From the NCBI RefSeq assembly GCF_030317105.1, contig NZ_JASZYG010000002.1:372001-436000 (forward strand): DNA of 64,000 nt, given 5' to 3'. Source of the stretch: Variovorax brevis (GTDB taxonomy: Bacteria; Pseudomonadota; Gammaproteobacteria; Burkholderiales; Burkholderiaceae_C). The notes below the pieces were generated by a model. It saw nothing but the letters and a program-made list of their open reading frames with translations, did not search any database and was not told the DNA's origin. The translations under genes were made by a program, and so were the position numbers. Below, piece after piece: positions 55,379 through 63,832 of this stretch (within the stretch, counting starts at the first letter, position 1; each line of letters opens with the position of its first letter).

Positions 55379-56068
55379 ATGCCATCCCGACACCTCGCAC
55401 TCTTCGACCTCGACCTCACCCTGATTCCCTTCGACAGCGGCATGGCATGGACGCAGTTCCTCATCGCCAAGGGCATCCTGCCTGCGCAGGCTGAAGCGCG
55501 CTACCTGGCCTATTGCCACGAATACGTCGCCGGCACGCTCGACATTCACGCCATGCACCGCAACAACATGAAGCCCCTGCTGGAATACCCCCGCGCGACG
55601 TTGGCGCAATGGCAGCAGGAATTCGCCAAAGAGATCGCACCCAGGCTGCCGGTGGCCAGTCTCGCGCTGGTGAAGAAGCATCGCGAAAACGGCGACCTGT
55701 GCGCCATCGTCACCGCCACGACACGGCTGATTGCCCAGCCCATCGCGCAACTGTTCGGCGTGGCCCATCTGGTCGCGACGCGGCCGGCCACGGTGGGCGG
55801 TCTGGAAGACGGCGCTTTCACCGGCGAGATCGACGGCGAGCCTTGCTACCGACACCACAAAGTGTCGCGGGTGGGCGAATGGCTGGCCGCGCAGCCCGAG
55901 GGCGCGCAGCGCAGCGTCGGTGAATTCGAAAAGTCGTGGTTCTATTCCGACTCGATGGGTGACCTGCCTTTGCTGTGCGCCGTGACGCATCCGGTGGTCG
56001 TCAGCCCTGACGAACGTCTGCGGGCGCATGCGGCGCAAGCGGGCTGGCCGGTGATCGACTTGGCCTGA
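55379..56068 (+). CDS. HAD-superfamily (subfamily IB) phosphatase
   Basis: The 229-residue protein has the HAD motif I FDLDLTLIPFDSG (nucleophile Asp and catalytic Asp), motif II Ser/Thr in AIVTATTRLI, a Lys in HHKVSRVGEW and motif III YSDSMGDLPLL. This order is that of SerB-like subfamily IB enzymes (phosphoserine or phosphocholine/glycerol-phosphate phosphatases), with a four-helix cap. The exact substrate is not clear. The ATG at 55379 sits close to the divergent promoter of the exported protein gene at 54825. Confidence 0.9.
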   Translation: MPSRHLALFDLDLTLIPFDSGMAWTQFLIAKGILPAQAEARYLAYCHEYVAGTLDIHAMHRNNMKPLLEYPRATLAQWQQEFAKEIAPRLPVASLALVKKHRENGDLCAIVTATTRLIAQPIAQLFGVAHLVATRPATVGGLEDGAFTGEIDGEPCYRHHKVSRVGEWLAAQPEGAQRSVGEFEKSWFYSDSMGDLPLLCAVTHPVVVSPDERLRAHAAQAGWPVIDLA

Positions 56069-56088
56069 CGCGCCACGCGGCCAGGCTG

Positions 56089-56763
56089 TCAGGGCTGCAC
56101 GGCGCCGATCTGCCAGTGCGGTGCCAAGCTGCGCAGGGCTGCCAGCCGTTTGCGCGTGCCGGGGTGCGTTGCGGTGTCGTTGTGCCAGCCAAGGTGCATG
56201 AATGCGGCCATCACGTGCTGGTCGGGCAGCCCGAGCGCGCGCAGGGCGCTCAGGCCAAAAGCGTCGGCTTCGAATTCCTGGCGGTAGGCCAGCGCCGAGG
56301 CATCGCGGCCCAGCTGGCCCGCGATGGCGTCGGTGTGCTGCTGCACGACGGCGCCGGGCACCCACTTCACATAGAGCGTGCACATCTGTGACCAGTGGTC
56401 CAGCAGCACGTGCCCCAGTTCATGCGCGAGGATGAAGACGCGCTCGCCTTCCGGCAGATCGGCCAGCGCTACGTTGGCCACCACCACGTGACCCTGCAGC
56501 GTCTCTCCGACCATGTCGCCGCGCATCACGCGCAACTCCACGGTGGACAGTGCTGGGCTTTTCAAGCCACGCAACAGCAGGTCGAAGGATTCACGCACCT
56601 TCAGGGCGCGCGGACTGGCGGCGTCCGCCGGCGTCATGGCGTCCAGCTGGACCTGCTGCGAGCGGTGCAGCACGCCGACGATGTCGGGCTGCGGGCCGGG
56701 CGCGACTTCCCCGCTGGCCGCGCCGCAGGCCAGAACGATCCACATCAACAACAGCCATCGCAT
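56089..56763 (-). CDS. Exported M48-family metalloprotease
   Basis: The 224-residue protein has a signal peptide (about 1-19) and the zinc site HELGHVLLDHW, with the third ligand in YRQEFEADAFGLSAL. It has the family's C-terminal THPGTRKRLAALRSL. This is a compact M48-type (Oma1/BepA-like) peptidase without a TPR domain, likely working on periplasmic proteins. GGAG lies 7 bases before the ATG at 56763. It is convergent with the HAD gene and divergent from the small genes at 56958. Confidence 0.88.
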   Translation of the reverse strand: MRWLLLMWIVLACGAASGEVAPGPQPDIVGVLHRSQQVQLDAMTPADAASPRALKVRESFDLLLRGLKSPALSTVELRVMRGDMVGETLQGHVVVANVALADLPEGERVFILAHELGHVLLDHWSQMCTLYVKWVPGAVVQQHTDAIAGQLGRDASALAYRQEFEADAFGLSALRALGLPDQHVMAAFMHLGWHNDTATHPGTRKRLAALRSLAPHWQIGAVQP

Positions 56764-56957
56764 GGGCAATCTCCGGGGCAAGCCTGTCAGGACATTCTTA
56801 TTGCTGCAGTGCAACAAACATGCCAACCCTTGGCGTTTACCCTCGGTCTCAAGAACGCGATTGGACGGCGAAGTTGCATCTGGATCAATCCCCGGCATGA
56901 ATCCGCAGAGCGCCCGCGATAATCGGGCCTCCAGAAAAATCGATCGAGGGAGACTCC

Positions 56958-57035
56958 ATGCCACAGCAAAAAGGCGCCATGACGCCACCGCCAGGCTGCG
57001 CCGGCGGACACCCCGTCCCGATGTGCACGCACTGA
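56958..57035 (+). CDS. Candidate 25-residue Cys/His/Met peptide
   Basis: A short frame, ATG 56958 to TGA 57035, encodes MPQQKGAMTPPPGCAGG then HPVPMCTH. It has GGGAG about 7 bases upstream. Two Cys, two His and three Met in 25 residues, in the order C-x3-H-x3-M-C-x-H, look like a soft-metal-binding site. The next small gene begins 10 bases after its stop with an AAGGA that overlaps the stop, so the two could be coupled, with the peptide as a sensing leader or a metal-binding product. It could also be chance; no family is known to me. Confidence 0.4.
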   Translation: MPQQKGAMTPPPGCAGGHPVPMCTH

Positions 57036-57045
57036 AGGACCGCGC

Positions 57046-57210
57046 ATGACAAGAAGCACCTTGTTCCTGGGGGCCGCTGCTGGCCTGTGCGCCCCCGCGT
57101 GGTTCATCAACGTGAGTGCCTTGCCGTTTTGGGCGCAGTTCATGTGGATCGGCGGCATGCTGCTGTGCGCGCTGTTCGGCCTGGCGTTCCGCAAGTACGA
57201 CCGCCGATAG
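57046..57210 (+). CDS. Small two-helix membrane protein
   Basis: A 54-residue protein with two hydrophobic segments (TLFLGAAAGLCAPAWFINV and MWIGGMLLCALFGLAF) and a basic end (RKYDRR). AAGGA lies 6 bases upstream of ATG 57046. It is not a recognised family. It follows the 25-residue candidate peptide by 10 bases and precedes, on the opposite strand, the response regulator gene at 57237. Confidence 0.6.
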   Translation: MTRSTLFLGAAAGLCAPAWFINVSALPFWAQFMWIGGMLLCALFGLAFRKYDRR

Positions 57211-57236
57211 GTTCGAGAACGCGCGTGCCCGCCACC

Positions 57237-57866
57237 TCAGGCCTGGATCAACCCCCAGCGCAGCGCGACCAGCGTCAGTTCCGACTGATTGCTCGCATTG
57301 AGCTTTTGCTTGACGTGGTACAGGTGGGTGCCGACGGTGCTGGGCGACAGGTTCAGCGTTTCCGCGATCTGCGCGACGGTCTGTCCGCGCGCGAGCTGGA
57401 TGAACACCGAAAACTCACGCTCGCTCAGCGCTTCCGCCGGGCTGGTGTCGCCTTCGAGTTGCGCCAGCGCCAGGGCCTGCGCGGTGTTGGCGTCCATGTA
57501 GCGCTGCCCGCGCGAAACAGCGGTGACGGCGGCAATCAGGGCGTCGGGTGCGCTTCGTTTCGTCAGGTAGCCCAGCGCACCGGCGCGCAGCACGCGCCGC
57601 GGATGCGCGGTGTCTTCATGGGCCGACAGCGCCAGCACACGCGCCTTCGGGTCTTGCGCAATCAGGCGGCGCACCGCCTCCAGGCCGCCGATGCCGGGCA
57701 TCGACAGGTCCATCACCACCACGTCGGGCTTGACGCGCGCGTACTCGACGCAGGCCTGCTCGCCGCTGTCGACCTCGGCCACGACCTCGAACTGCGCGTC
57801 GGCCAGCAGCATCCGGAAGCCCATGCGAACCAGGGCGTGGTCGTCGGCCAGGAGAACGCGGATCAT
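57237..57866 (-). CDS. NarL/FixJ-family response regulator
   Basis: The 209-residue protein has a receiver domain (about 1-120, acidic pocket DDH and phospho-acceptor Asp in VVMDLSMPG, Lys in LTKRS) and a LuxR-type helix-turn-helix (about 140-205, LARGQTVAQIAETLNLSPSTVGTHLYHVKQKL). Its start overlaps the kinase gene stop by 4 bases (ATGA). With the kinase it stands divergently beside pqqABCDE, so it may control PQQ synthesis or a PQQ-dependent dehydrogenase, as NarL-type regulators such as AgmR/ExaE do elsewhere. That link is inferred from position only. Confidence 0.94.
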   Translation of the reverse strand: MIRVLLADDHALVRMGFRMLLADAQFEVVAEVDSGEQACVEYARVKPDVVVMDLSMPGIGGLEAVRRLIAQDPKARVLALSAHEDTAHPRRVLRAGALGYLTKRSAPDALIAAVTAVSRGQRYMDANTAQALALAQLEGDTSPAEALSEREFSVFIQLARGQTVAQIAETLNLSPSTVGTHLYHVKQKLNASNQSELTLVALRWGLIQA

Positions 57867-59257
57867 GCAGTTCCTTGTGTTGTCGTCGTCGATGTTGCCG
57901 TCGATGTTTCAGCGCCCGCCACAGGCAGGCGGACCGTCAGCCTGGCGCCGCGGGAAGGCGCGTTGGCGATGTCGAACTGCCCACCCAGTCCCTGCACGCG
58001 CTCCGCGAGCCAGCGCAAGCCGTAGTGTTCGCCACGCGGAAGGCCATCGGGCGGCAAGCCTTCGCCGTCGTCGATGAGTTCCAGCCTCACTTCGCCCGCC
58101 TGCACGAGCACCGTGAGCTGCAGATGATGGGCCTTGCCGTGGCGCATGGCGTTGGTGATGCCTTCCTGCGCCGCGCGGTACAGGGCCAGCGAGGCGTCGG
58201 CGCCCAGTGCCGCATCCGCCAGTTCCACCTTGAGCGCGATGTTCACGTCCGCATGCGCGCGCTGCGTGCGCTCGACCAGGTCGCCCAGCGCATCGGCCAG
58301 GCCGAAGCTGTCCAGCACCAGCGGCGTGAGGCGGGGAATGATGCCGTGCATCGCGTCATACAGGCGCGACGACTCCTCGGCAATCACCTGCGCCGCCCGC
58401 GCCGCCTCCGGGTCGAGCGATTGCACGCGCTTGGCAACGGACAAGGCCATGCTGCGCATCGCCGTCACCGACTGGCCCAGTTCGTCGTGCAGCTCGCGGG
58501 CGATCATGTGGCGTTCGGCCTCGATGTGCTGGTCGATCCAGCGCGTGAGTTCGCGGCTGTCGGACAACTGCATCTCCGCGCGCACCGCACGGCGCTCGGT
58601 CTCGATGTGGCCCTGCAACTCGCCCACCATGCGGTTGAAGGCCGAGCCGATGGCCCCGGCCTCCTTGCCCGGCAGGGGCGGCAGTGCGGCGTCGAAGCGG
58701 CCCGCCTGCAATTCGTTGAGGGCATGCACGATCTTGCCGAAGGGCCGCACCGCGCGGCCGACCAGCCAGAACACCGTGCCGTTGACCAGCAGCAGCATGG
58801 CCAGCGCGCCGAGCGCCAGCGTCACCACGTAGTCCCAGGCGTCGATTTCGGCGCGCGACGCGTTGGCGCGCACCACCACCTTGCCGTCGGGAAACTCCAT
58901 CGACTGCACCGAAGGCGGCGGCGCGATCAGGTCGATGAACCAGGCCGGCGCGTCGCGGCCCGCCTTGTAGGTGGAGGGCGGCGAGTGGTAGAGCTCCTTG
59001 CCATCGCTGTCGTAGAGGGTGATCTCGTTGGAGCGAACGCGGCCGATGCTTTGAAGAAAGGCAAGCATCGCGGGCGTGCCTTGCGCGGCGTAGCGCCAGA
59101 TGGTGCGCTGGAGCAGCTGCGCGGCCACGCGGTTGGCCGCCACGACTTCCTCGTTGACGGACTCGCGCATGCTGCGCACTTCGAGCGCCAGCACGGCCGC
59201 CGCAAAGACGAAGGTCAGTGCGACGACGATGAGGTTGATCTTCAGCCGAAGGCTCAT
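57863..59257 (-). CDS. HisKA_3-type sensor histidine kinase
   Basis: The 464-residue kinase has a first membrane helix (about 6-26), an extracytoplasmic region of about 120 residues (IGRVRSNEITLYDSDGKELYHSPPS), a second helix (about 148-168), a HAMP linker, and a HisKA_3 dimerisation domain with the phospho-acceptor His in MIARELHDELGQSVTAM. The C-terminal ATPase domain (EGITNAMRHGKAHH; DDGEGLPPDGLP) is complete. The ATG at 59257 (MSLRLKINLIV) begins the first helix; longer in-frame starts lack support. The long sensor region suggests detection of a periplasmic ligand, perhaps linked to alcohol or PQQ metabolism given the adjacent pqq genes. Confidence 0.94.
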   Translation of the reverse strand: MSLRLKINLIVVALTFVFAAAVLALEVRSMRESVNEEVVAANRVAAQLLQRTIWRYAAQGTPAMLAFLQSIGRVRSNEITLYDSDGKELYHSPPSTYKAGRDAPAWFIDLIAPPPSVQSMEFPDGKVVVRANASRAEIDAWDYVVTLALGALAMLLLVNGTVFWLVGRAVRPFGKIVHALNELQAGRFDAALPPLPGKEAGAIGSAFNRMVGELQGHIETERRAVRAEMQLSDSRELTRWIDQHIEAERHMIARELHDELGQSVTAMRSMALSVAKRVQSLDPEAARAAQVIAEESSRLYDAMHGIIPRLTPLVLDSFGLADALGDLVERTQRAHADVNIALKVELADAALGADASLALYRAAQEGITNAMRHGKAHHLQLTVLVQAGEVRLELIDDGEGLPPDGLPRGEHYGLRWLAERVQGLGGQFDIANAPSRGARLTVRLPVAGAETSTATSTTTTQGTA

Positions 59258-59364
59258 CGGCGGGGCAGGATGGGTGCGGACACGCCGACCATCGTAGCGG
59301 CTGGCAACAGTTTGCACCGCCGGTAGAAACCGCAGCGCGCCTTCCGGTTTTGCAGCGCGCCGAT

Positions 59365-59393
59365 TCATGAAAATCATGAGCCCCGAATCATGA
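59365..59393. promoter_or_regulatory. Three TCATGA palindromes between the kinase gene and pqqA
   Basis: TCATGA occurs at 59365-59370, 59374-59379 and 59388-59393 in the 242-base divergent region. Spacings of 9 and 14 bases between their starts do not match a helical turn exactly, but the cluster is denser than chance would suggest for this G+C content. It may be an operator, possibly for the adjacent NarL-type regulator. No promoter boxes can be fixed by eye. Confidence 0.35.
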
Positions 59394-59499
59394 TGCGCGG
59401 GCTGTGCGGGGCCATGCCGAAGAGGGACGATGCGTTACGGGACCACACATCCCTGCAGGCACCAGCCGGTGTTTGTGCATCGTTTACAGGAGACTGCTT

Positions 59500-59574
59500 A
59501 TGCAATGGACTACACCTACTGCAACTGACTTCCGCTTCGGTTTCGAAATCACGATGTACGTTGCCGCCCGCTGA
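59500..59574 (+). CDS. pqqA: PQQ precursor peptide PqqA
   Basis: PqqA is the 24-residue precursor of pyrroloquinoline quinone. The peptide reads MQWTTPTATDFR followed by FGFEITMYVAAR; the Glu (residue 16) and Tyr (residue 20) of the E-x3-Y motif are cross-linked by PqqE with PqqD to form PQQ. AGGAG lies 7-8 bases before the ATG at 59500. It is too short for most automatic callers. It leads the pqqABCDE operon, with an 81-base gap before pqqB that is usual between pqqA and pqqB. Confidence 0.96.
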   Translation: MQWTTPTATDFRFGFEITMYVAAR

Positions 59575-59655
59575 CGCGGGTTGTGGCACGTCCGGCGCTC
59601 CACCCGTGGCGGGGGCGCGCCGGATTTGCTGCGTTCCTGAAGGGTTTCCTTCCTT

Positions 59656-60576
59656 ATGCGCATCACCGTCCTGGGCTCTGCCGCCGGTGGTGGCTTTCCA
59701 CAGTGGAACTGCAATTGCCCCAACTGCGCGGGACTTCGCGCAGGCACCCTGAACGCCAGGGCGCGCACGCAGTCATCGATTTTCGTCCAGGCCGACGATG
59801 GCGTGGACGGGGTTCTGTTCAACGCCTCCCCCGACATCCTCGAGCAGATTCGCAGCAACGCGACGCTGCAGCCGGCGCGTTCCATTCGCGACTCGGCCAT
59901 TGCGGGCGTGGTGTTGATGGATGGTCAGATCGACCATGCCACCGGGCTTTTCATGTTGCGAGAACGCACGCAGGCCTTGCCGCTGTGGTGCACCGATCCG
60001 GTGGAAGAAGACCTGAGCCGGGGCAACCCGGTGTTGCGGGTTCTGTCGCATTACTGCGGCGTGCAGCGCCATCCCATCGCGCTGGACGGCACGGCCTTCA
60101 GCGTTCCTGGCGTGGGCGACCTGAGCTTCCGGGCCTTGCCGCTGTCGAGCAAGGCGGCGCCCTATTCGCCGCACCGCGACCGGCCGGTGGAAGGCGACAA
60201 CATCGGCATGCTGATCACGGACACCGCCAGCGGTGCCAAAGCCTTCTACGCGCCGGGCCTGGGCCAGATCACGCCGCCCGTGTTCGACGCCATGTCGGGC
60301 GCCGATTGCGTGATGGTCGACGGCACTTTCTGGACCGATGACGAAATGCCCCGCATGGGCCTGAGCAAGAAGACGGCGCGCGACATCGGCCACCTGCCGC
60401 AGTCGGGCGAAGGCGGAATGATGGAGTGGATGGGGAAGTTGCCTGAACGCACGCGGCGCATGCTCATCCACATCAACAACACGAACCCGATCCTCAATGA
60501 GGACTCCGATGAACGGGCCGCGCTGGTGCGCGAGCGCATCGAAGTCTGCGAGGACGGCATGCAGTTTCGCGTGTGA
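59656..60576 (+). CDS. pqqB: PQQ biosynthesis protein PqqB
   Basis: PqqB is a metallo-beta-lactamase-fold protein in the PQQ pathway, proposed to hydroxylate the PqqA-derived diamino acid before PqqC. The 306-residue product begins MRITVLGSAAGGGFPQWNCNC, with the CNCPNC zinc cluster near residue 20. GQIDHATGLFMLRE and INNTNPILNEDS are family features. Length is normal. pqqC follows after 24 bases with GAAAGAG upstream. Confidence 0.95.
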   Translation: MRITVLGSAAGGGFPQWNCNCPNCAGLRAGTLNARARTQSSIFVQADDGVDGVLFNASPDILEQIRSNATLQPARSIRDSAIAGVVLMDGQIDHATGLFMLRERTQALPLWCTDPVEEDLSRGNPVLRVLSHYCGVQRHPIALDGTAFSVPGVGDLSFRALPLSSKAAPYSPHRDRPVEGDNIGMLITDTASGAKAFYAPGLGQITPPVFDAMSGADCVMVDGTFWTDDEMPRMGLSKKTARDIGHLPQSGEGGMMEWMGKLPERTRRMLIHINNTNPILNEDSDERAALVRERIEVCEDGMQFRV

Positions 60577-60600
60577 GCGAACGAACCGGAAAGAGCCAGC

Positions 60601-61314
60601 ATGAGTGAAGCCCCCGCATGGTCGCGCGATGAGTTCGAAGCACAGCTGCGCGAGCGTGGCAAGTCCTATCACATCCATCACCCCTTCAACGTGATGCTCA
60701 ACACCGGGCGCGCGTCGAAGGAGCAGGTGCGTGGCTGGGTGGCCAACCGCTTTTATTACCAGATCGCGATTCCCATCAAGGACGCGGCCGTGCTCTCCAA
60801 CTGCACCGATCGCGAGGTGCGCCGGGGCTGGGTGCAACGCATTCTCGACCATGATGGCTTCGAACTGAACGGCGTGCGCGACGAAGGCGGCATCGAGGCG
60901 TGGCTGCGCCTTGCGCTGGCGGTGGGACTGCAGCGCGAAGAGGTGCTGGACCTGCGCCATGTGGCGCCCGCCGTGCGCTTTGCGGTCGATGCCTATGTCA
61001 ACTTTGCGCGCCGTGCGCCGTGGCAGGAGGCCGTGTGTTCGTCGCTGACCGAACTGTTCGCGCCCGAGATCCACAAGCAGCGGCTGGCGAACTGGCCGGA
61101 ACACTACCCGTGGATCGAGCCGGAGGGCATGGCCTACTTTCGCAACCGCATGAGCCAGGCGCGCCGCGACGTGGAGCAGGGCTTGGCCATCACGCTCGAC
61201 CATTTCACGACGCGGCCGCTGCAGGAGCGCGCGCTGGAAGTGCTGCAGCTCAAGCTCGACATCCTGTGGGCCATGAACGACGCGATGGCGCTCAAGTACG
61301 GAGTGACCGCATGA
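60601..61314 (+). CDS. pqqC: Pyrroloquinoline-quinone synthase PqqC
   Basis: PqqC performs the last step, a ring closure and eight-electron oxidation of the precursor to PQQ without a metal cofactor. The 237-residue all-helical protein contains [33 protein letters not shown] (in parts), ILDHDGF and a C-terminal helix ending MALKYGVTA. It overlaps pqqD by 4 bases (ATGA at 61311). It is complete and of typical length. Confidence 0.96.
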   Translation: MSEAPAWSRDEFEAQLRERGKSYHIHHPFNVMLNTGRASKEQVRGWVANRFYYQIAIPIKDAAVLSNCTDREVRRGWVQRILDHDGFELNGVRDEGGIEAWLRLALAVGLQREEVLDLRHVAPAVRFAVDAYVNFARRAPWQEAVCSSLTELFAPEIHKQRLANWPEHYPWIEPEGMAYFRNRMSQARRDVEQGLAITLDHFTTRPLQERALEVLQLKLDILWAMNDAMALKYGVTA

Positions 61315-61589
61315 TGGCCGCGCCGACCCCCGCCACGCAGCCGCGCGTGGGTCCGGGCTTTCGCCTGCAATGGGAGCCGGCGCAGAGCGCGCACGTTCTT
61401 CTGTATCCCGAAGGCATGGTCAAGCTCAACCAGAGTGGCGGCGAGATCATGAAGCGCTGCGACGGCGAACGCAGCGTGGCGGTGATCGTGGGCGAACTGG
61501 AAGAGGCGTTCTCGATGAAGGGTTTGGGCGACGACGTGCTCGCTTTTGTCGAGATGGCCGGCAAGCAGCGCTGGCTGGCCTGGGATTGA
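61311..61589 (+). CDS. pqqD: PQQ biosynthesis peptide chaperone PqqD
   Basis: PqqD binds PqqA and presents it to the radical SAM enzyme PqqE. The 92-residue product has the PqqD winged-helix core [24 protein letters not shown] and [21 protein letters not shown]. Two ATG codons in a row (61311 and 61314) are possible starts; the first overlaps the pqqC stop. pqqE follows after 5 bases, so PqqD and PqqE are separate proteins here, not the fused form found in some bacteria. Confidence 0.95.
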   Translation: MMAAPTPATQPRVGPGFRLQWEPAQSAHVLLYPEGMVKLNQSGGEIMKRCDGERSVAVIVGELEEAFSMKGLGDDVLAFVEMAGKQRWLAWD

Positions 61590-61594
61590 CGACC

Positions 61595-62746
61595 ATGGAA
61601 CACGCAGCAGCATCATCACAACAGCCGCGTCCCGCGCCCGGCCCGCCGCTGTGGCTGCTGGCGGAACTGACCTATCGCTGCCCGCTGCATTGCGTGTTTT
61701 GCTACAACCCGGTCGACTTCGCGCGGCAGGAAGAAGAGCTCACGACGGATGACTGGATTCGCGTGCTGCGCCAGGGCCGCGAGATGGGCGCCGTGCAGCT
61801 GGGATTGTCCGGCGGTGAGCCGCTGGTGCGCGACGACCTGGAAGACATCGTCGCCGAAGCCAGCCGGCTGGGCTACTACACCAACCTGCTCACCTCCGGC
61901 GTCGGCCTGACGGCGCAGCGCGCCGCGGCCCTGAAAGCGGCAGGGCTGGAGCACGTGCAGCTCTCCTTCCAGGATTCGACGAAGGAGATGAACGACTTTC
62001 TCTCGCACACCAAGACCTTCGAGCTGAAGAACCGGGTGGCGAAGATCATCAAGGACCAGGGCTGGCCGATGGTGATGAACGTGGTCATCCACCGGATGAA
62101 CATCGACCACATCGACCGGATCATCGGCATGGCGGCCGAGATGGGCGCCGAGTACCTGGAGCTGGCGAACACGCAGTACTACTCGTGGGCTTTTCTCAAC
62201 CGCGACCATCTGCTGCCCACGCACGAGCAGCTGAAGCAGGCCGAGCGCACGACGGATGTGTGGCGCGCCCGCATGGGCGACCGGATGCGCATCTTCTTCG
62301 TGGCGCCCGACTATCACGAGGGCAAGGCCAAGAAGTGCGTCAACGGGTGGGGCAACATGTTCCTCACCGTGGCGCCCGATGGCACGGCCTTGCCATGCCA
62401 CACCGCGAAGATGTTGCCGGGCCTGAGCTTTCCGAATGTGCGCGACCATGATTTGCGGCACATCTGGGTGGAGTCGGAAGGCTTCAACCGGTACCGCGGA
62501 ACGGGGTGGATGAAGGAGCCTTGTTCGTCCTGCGAGTTCAGGGAGCAGGATCTGGGCGGATGCCGGTGCCAGGCGTACATGCTGGCGAACGATCCGGATG
62601 TGGCGGACCCGGCCTGCTTCAAGAGTCCGCACCATCATCTGGTGGAAGAAGCGGTGGAGAGGGCGGGGAGTCTTTCGCCTGCCAAGGCTGTGGAGCATCC
62701 GCTGGTGTTTCGGGAGCCGGCGAATTCGCGTCGGTTGAGTGTTTGA
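61595..62746 (+). CDS. pqqE: PqqA peptide cyclase PqqE (radical SAM)
   Basis: PqqE forms the carbon-carbon bond between Glu and Tyr of PqqA. The 383-residue enzyme has the radical SAM Cys motif CPLHCVFC near residue 29, a GGEPL motif (LSGGEPLVRDDL), and the C-terminal SPASM Cys residues (CVNGWGNM, CHTAKML, CSSCEFREQDLGGCRCQA) that bind auxiliary iron-sulfur clusters. Length is typical. It ends the operon. No PQQ-dependent dehydrogenase gene lies within the window. Confidence 0.96.
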   Translation: MEHAAASSQQPRPAPGPPLWLLAELTYRCPLHCVFCYNPVDFARQEEELTTDDWIRVLRQGREMGAVQLGLSGGEPLVRDDLEDIVAEASRLGYYTNLLTSGVGLTAQRAAALKAAGLEHVQLSFQDSTKEMNDFLSHTKTFELKNRVAKIIKDQGWPMVMNVVIHRMNIDHIDRIIGMAAEMGAEYLELANTQYYSWAFLNRDHLLPTHEQLKQAERTTDVWRARMGDRMRIFFVAPDYHEGKAKKCVNGWGNMFLTVAPDGTALPCHTAKMLPGLSFPNVRDHDLRHIWVESEGFNRYRGTGWMKEPCSSCEFREQDLGGCRCQAYMLANDPDVADPACFKSPHHHLVEEAVERAGSLSPAKAVEHPLVFREPANSRRLSV

Positions 62747-62839
62747 TGTTTTGACCGTGACGTCTCCGTCTTCCTCCCTCCCCGCCGGAAGAGGGCCGGG
62801 GCGGGGGCACTGCATTGAGTCCCAAGCTGCCCCGGACGG

Positions 62840-63832
62840 TCACTCGATGATCTGATCCGCTTGTTTGCGCACCTGCGTCGGGATGTCGATTCCGATCGCC
62901 TTCGCAGTCCTCATGTTGATCACCAACTCGAACTTCATGGGTTGTTCGACGGGAAGGTCCGCTGGCTTGGCCCCTTTCAGGATCTTGGCCACGTACACGG
63001 CCGATCGCGTGAAGATCTCGCGCGTGTTGGGGCCGTAGCTGAGCAGGGCGCCGAGCTCTGCCCATTCGCGCGCCCCGCTCACCGAGGGCAGCTTCTGCTG
63101 AACGGCAAAATCCTGGATGCGCGCGCGATGCGCCCACAGCGAGGCATGGGGAAACAGGACGTCAGCTTGTTCCCGCACCACGCCGTCGAAGGCAAGCTCC
63201 AGGTCCGCGGCGCTTCGGACGCCAAACGCAATGGGCACCATGCCGAGCGATTTGGCGGCGGGCACGTTCCCTTCTTTCAAGCCGATTTCCGAGACAGGGT
63301 TGGTGGCGTCCCACAGGATGGCGAGGCGAATGTGTTGCGGAAAGACATGCTGGACGAACTGCAAGAGCTTGATGGAATGCTCATGCGTCAAATTGGTGAC
63401 CCCCGTGACGTTGCCTCCTGGGCGCGCAAGGCTTGCCACGAGGCCCATGCGATCGGGCATTCCGACATTCGCAAACACGACAGGAATCGTGGGGGTTGCC
63501 GCCTTGGCAGCAAAGGCGTCCGGGCCCACCGCCACCATCACATCGACCTGCATCTGGACGAACTCGGCCGCCGCTGCCGCGGCCTGTTCCTTGCGCCCTT
63601 CGGACCACCGGCGCTCGATCACGATGTTCCGGCCTTCCACAAAGCCCTGGGCCCGCAAGGCTTCGACGAAGGCATCTTCCAATACCTTCACTTCGGGGTT
63701 CGCCGGAAGGGCATAGCCGAGCCACCCGATCCGGAAGGTCTTCGCTGTCTGCGCGCGGGCTGGGAACGGAGCGCAGGGGATGCCGAGTACCAGGCCGGCC
63801 GCAAGGCGCATCACGCGTCGTCGACTTTCCAC
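62840..63832 (-). CDS. ABC-type substrate-binding protein (TrpX-like)
   Basis: An exported binding protein of the ABC_sub_bind family (type 1 periplasmic fold). It has a signal peptide (VMRLAAGLVLGIPCAPFPARAQ) and motifs FRIGWLGYAL, DAFVEALRAQGFVEGRNIVIERRW, LVASLARPGGNVTGVTNL and LPSVSGAREWAELGALLSYG, which match the TrpX/YtrF-like proteins abundant in Burkholderiales. The GTG at 63832 (MESRRRVMRL) is my start because it gives a normal signal peptide; frames upstream extend to 63988 and include ATG codons at 63925 and 63919. No permease or ATPase genes are seen beside it. Convergent with pqqE. Confidence 0.88.
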   Translation of the reverse strand: MESRRRVMRLAAGLVLGIPCAPFPARAQTAKTFRIGWLGYALPANPEVKVLEDAFVEALRAQGFVEGRNIVIERRWSEGRKEQAAAAAAEFVQMQVDVMVAVGPDAFAAKAATPTIPVVFANVGMPDRMGLVASLARPGGNVTGVTNLTHEHSIKLLQFVQHVFPQHIRLAILWDATNPVSEIGLKEGNVPAAKSLGMVPIAFGVRSAADLELAFDGVVREQADVLFPHASLWAHRARIQDFAVQQKLPSVSGAREWAELGALLSYGPNTREIFTRSAVYVAKILKGAKPADLPVEQPMKFELVINMRTAKAIGIDIPTQVRKQADQIIE

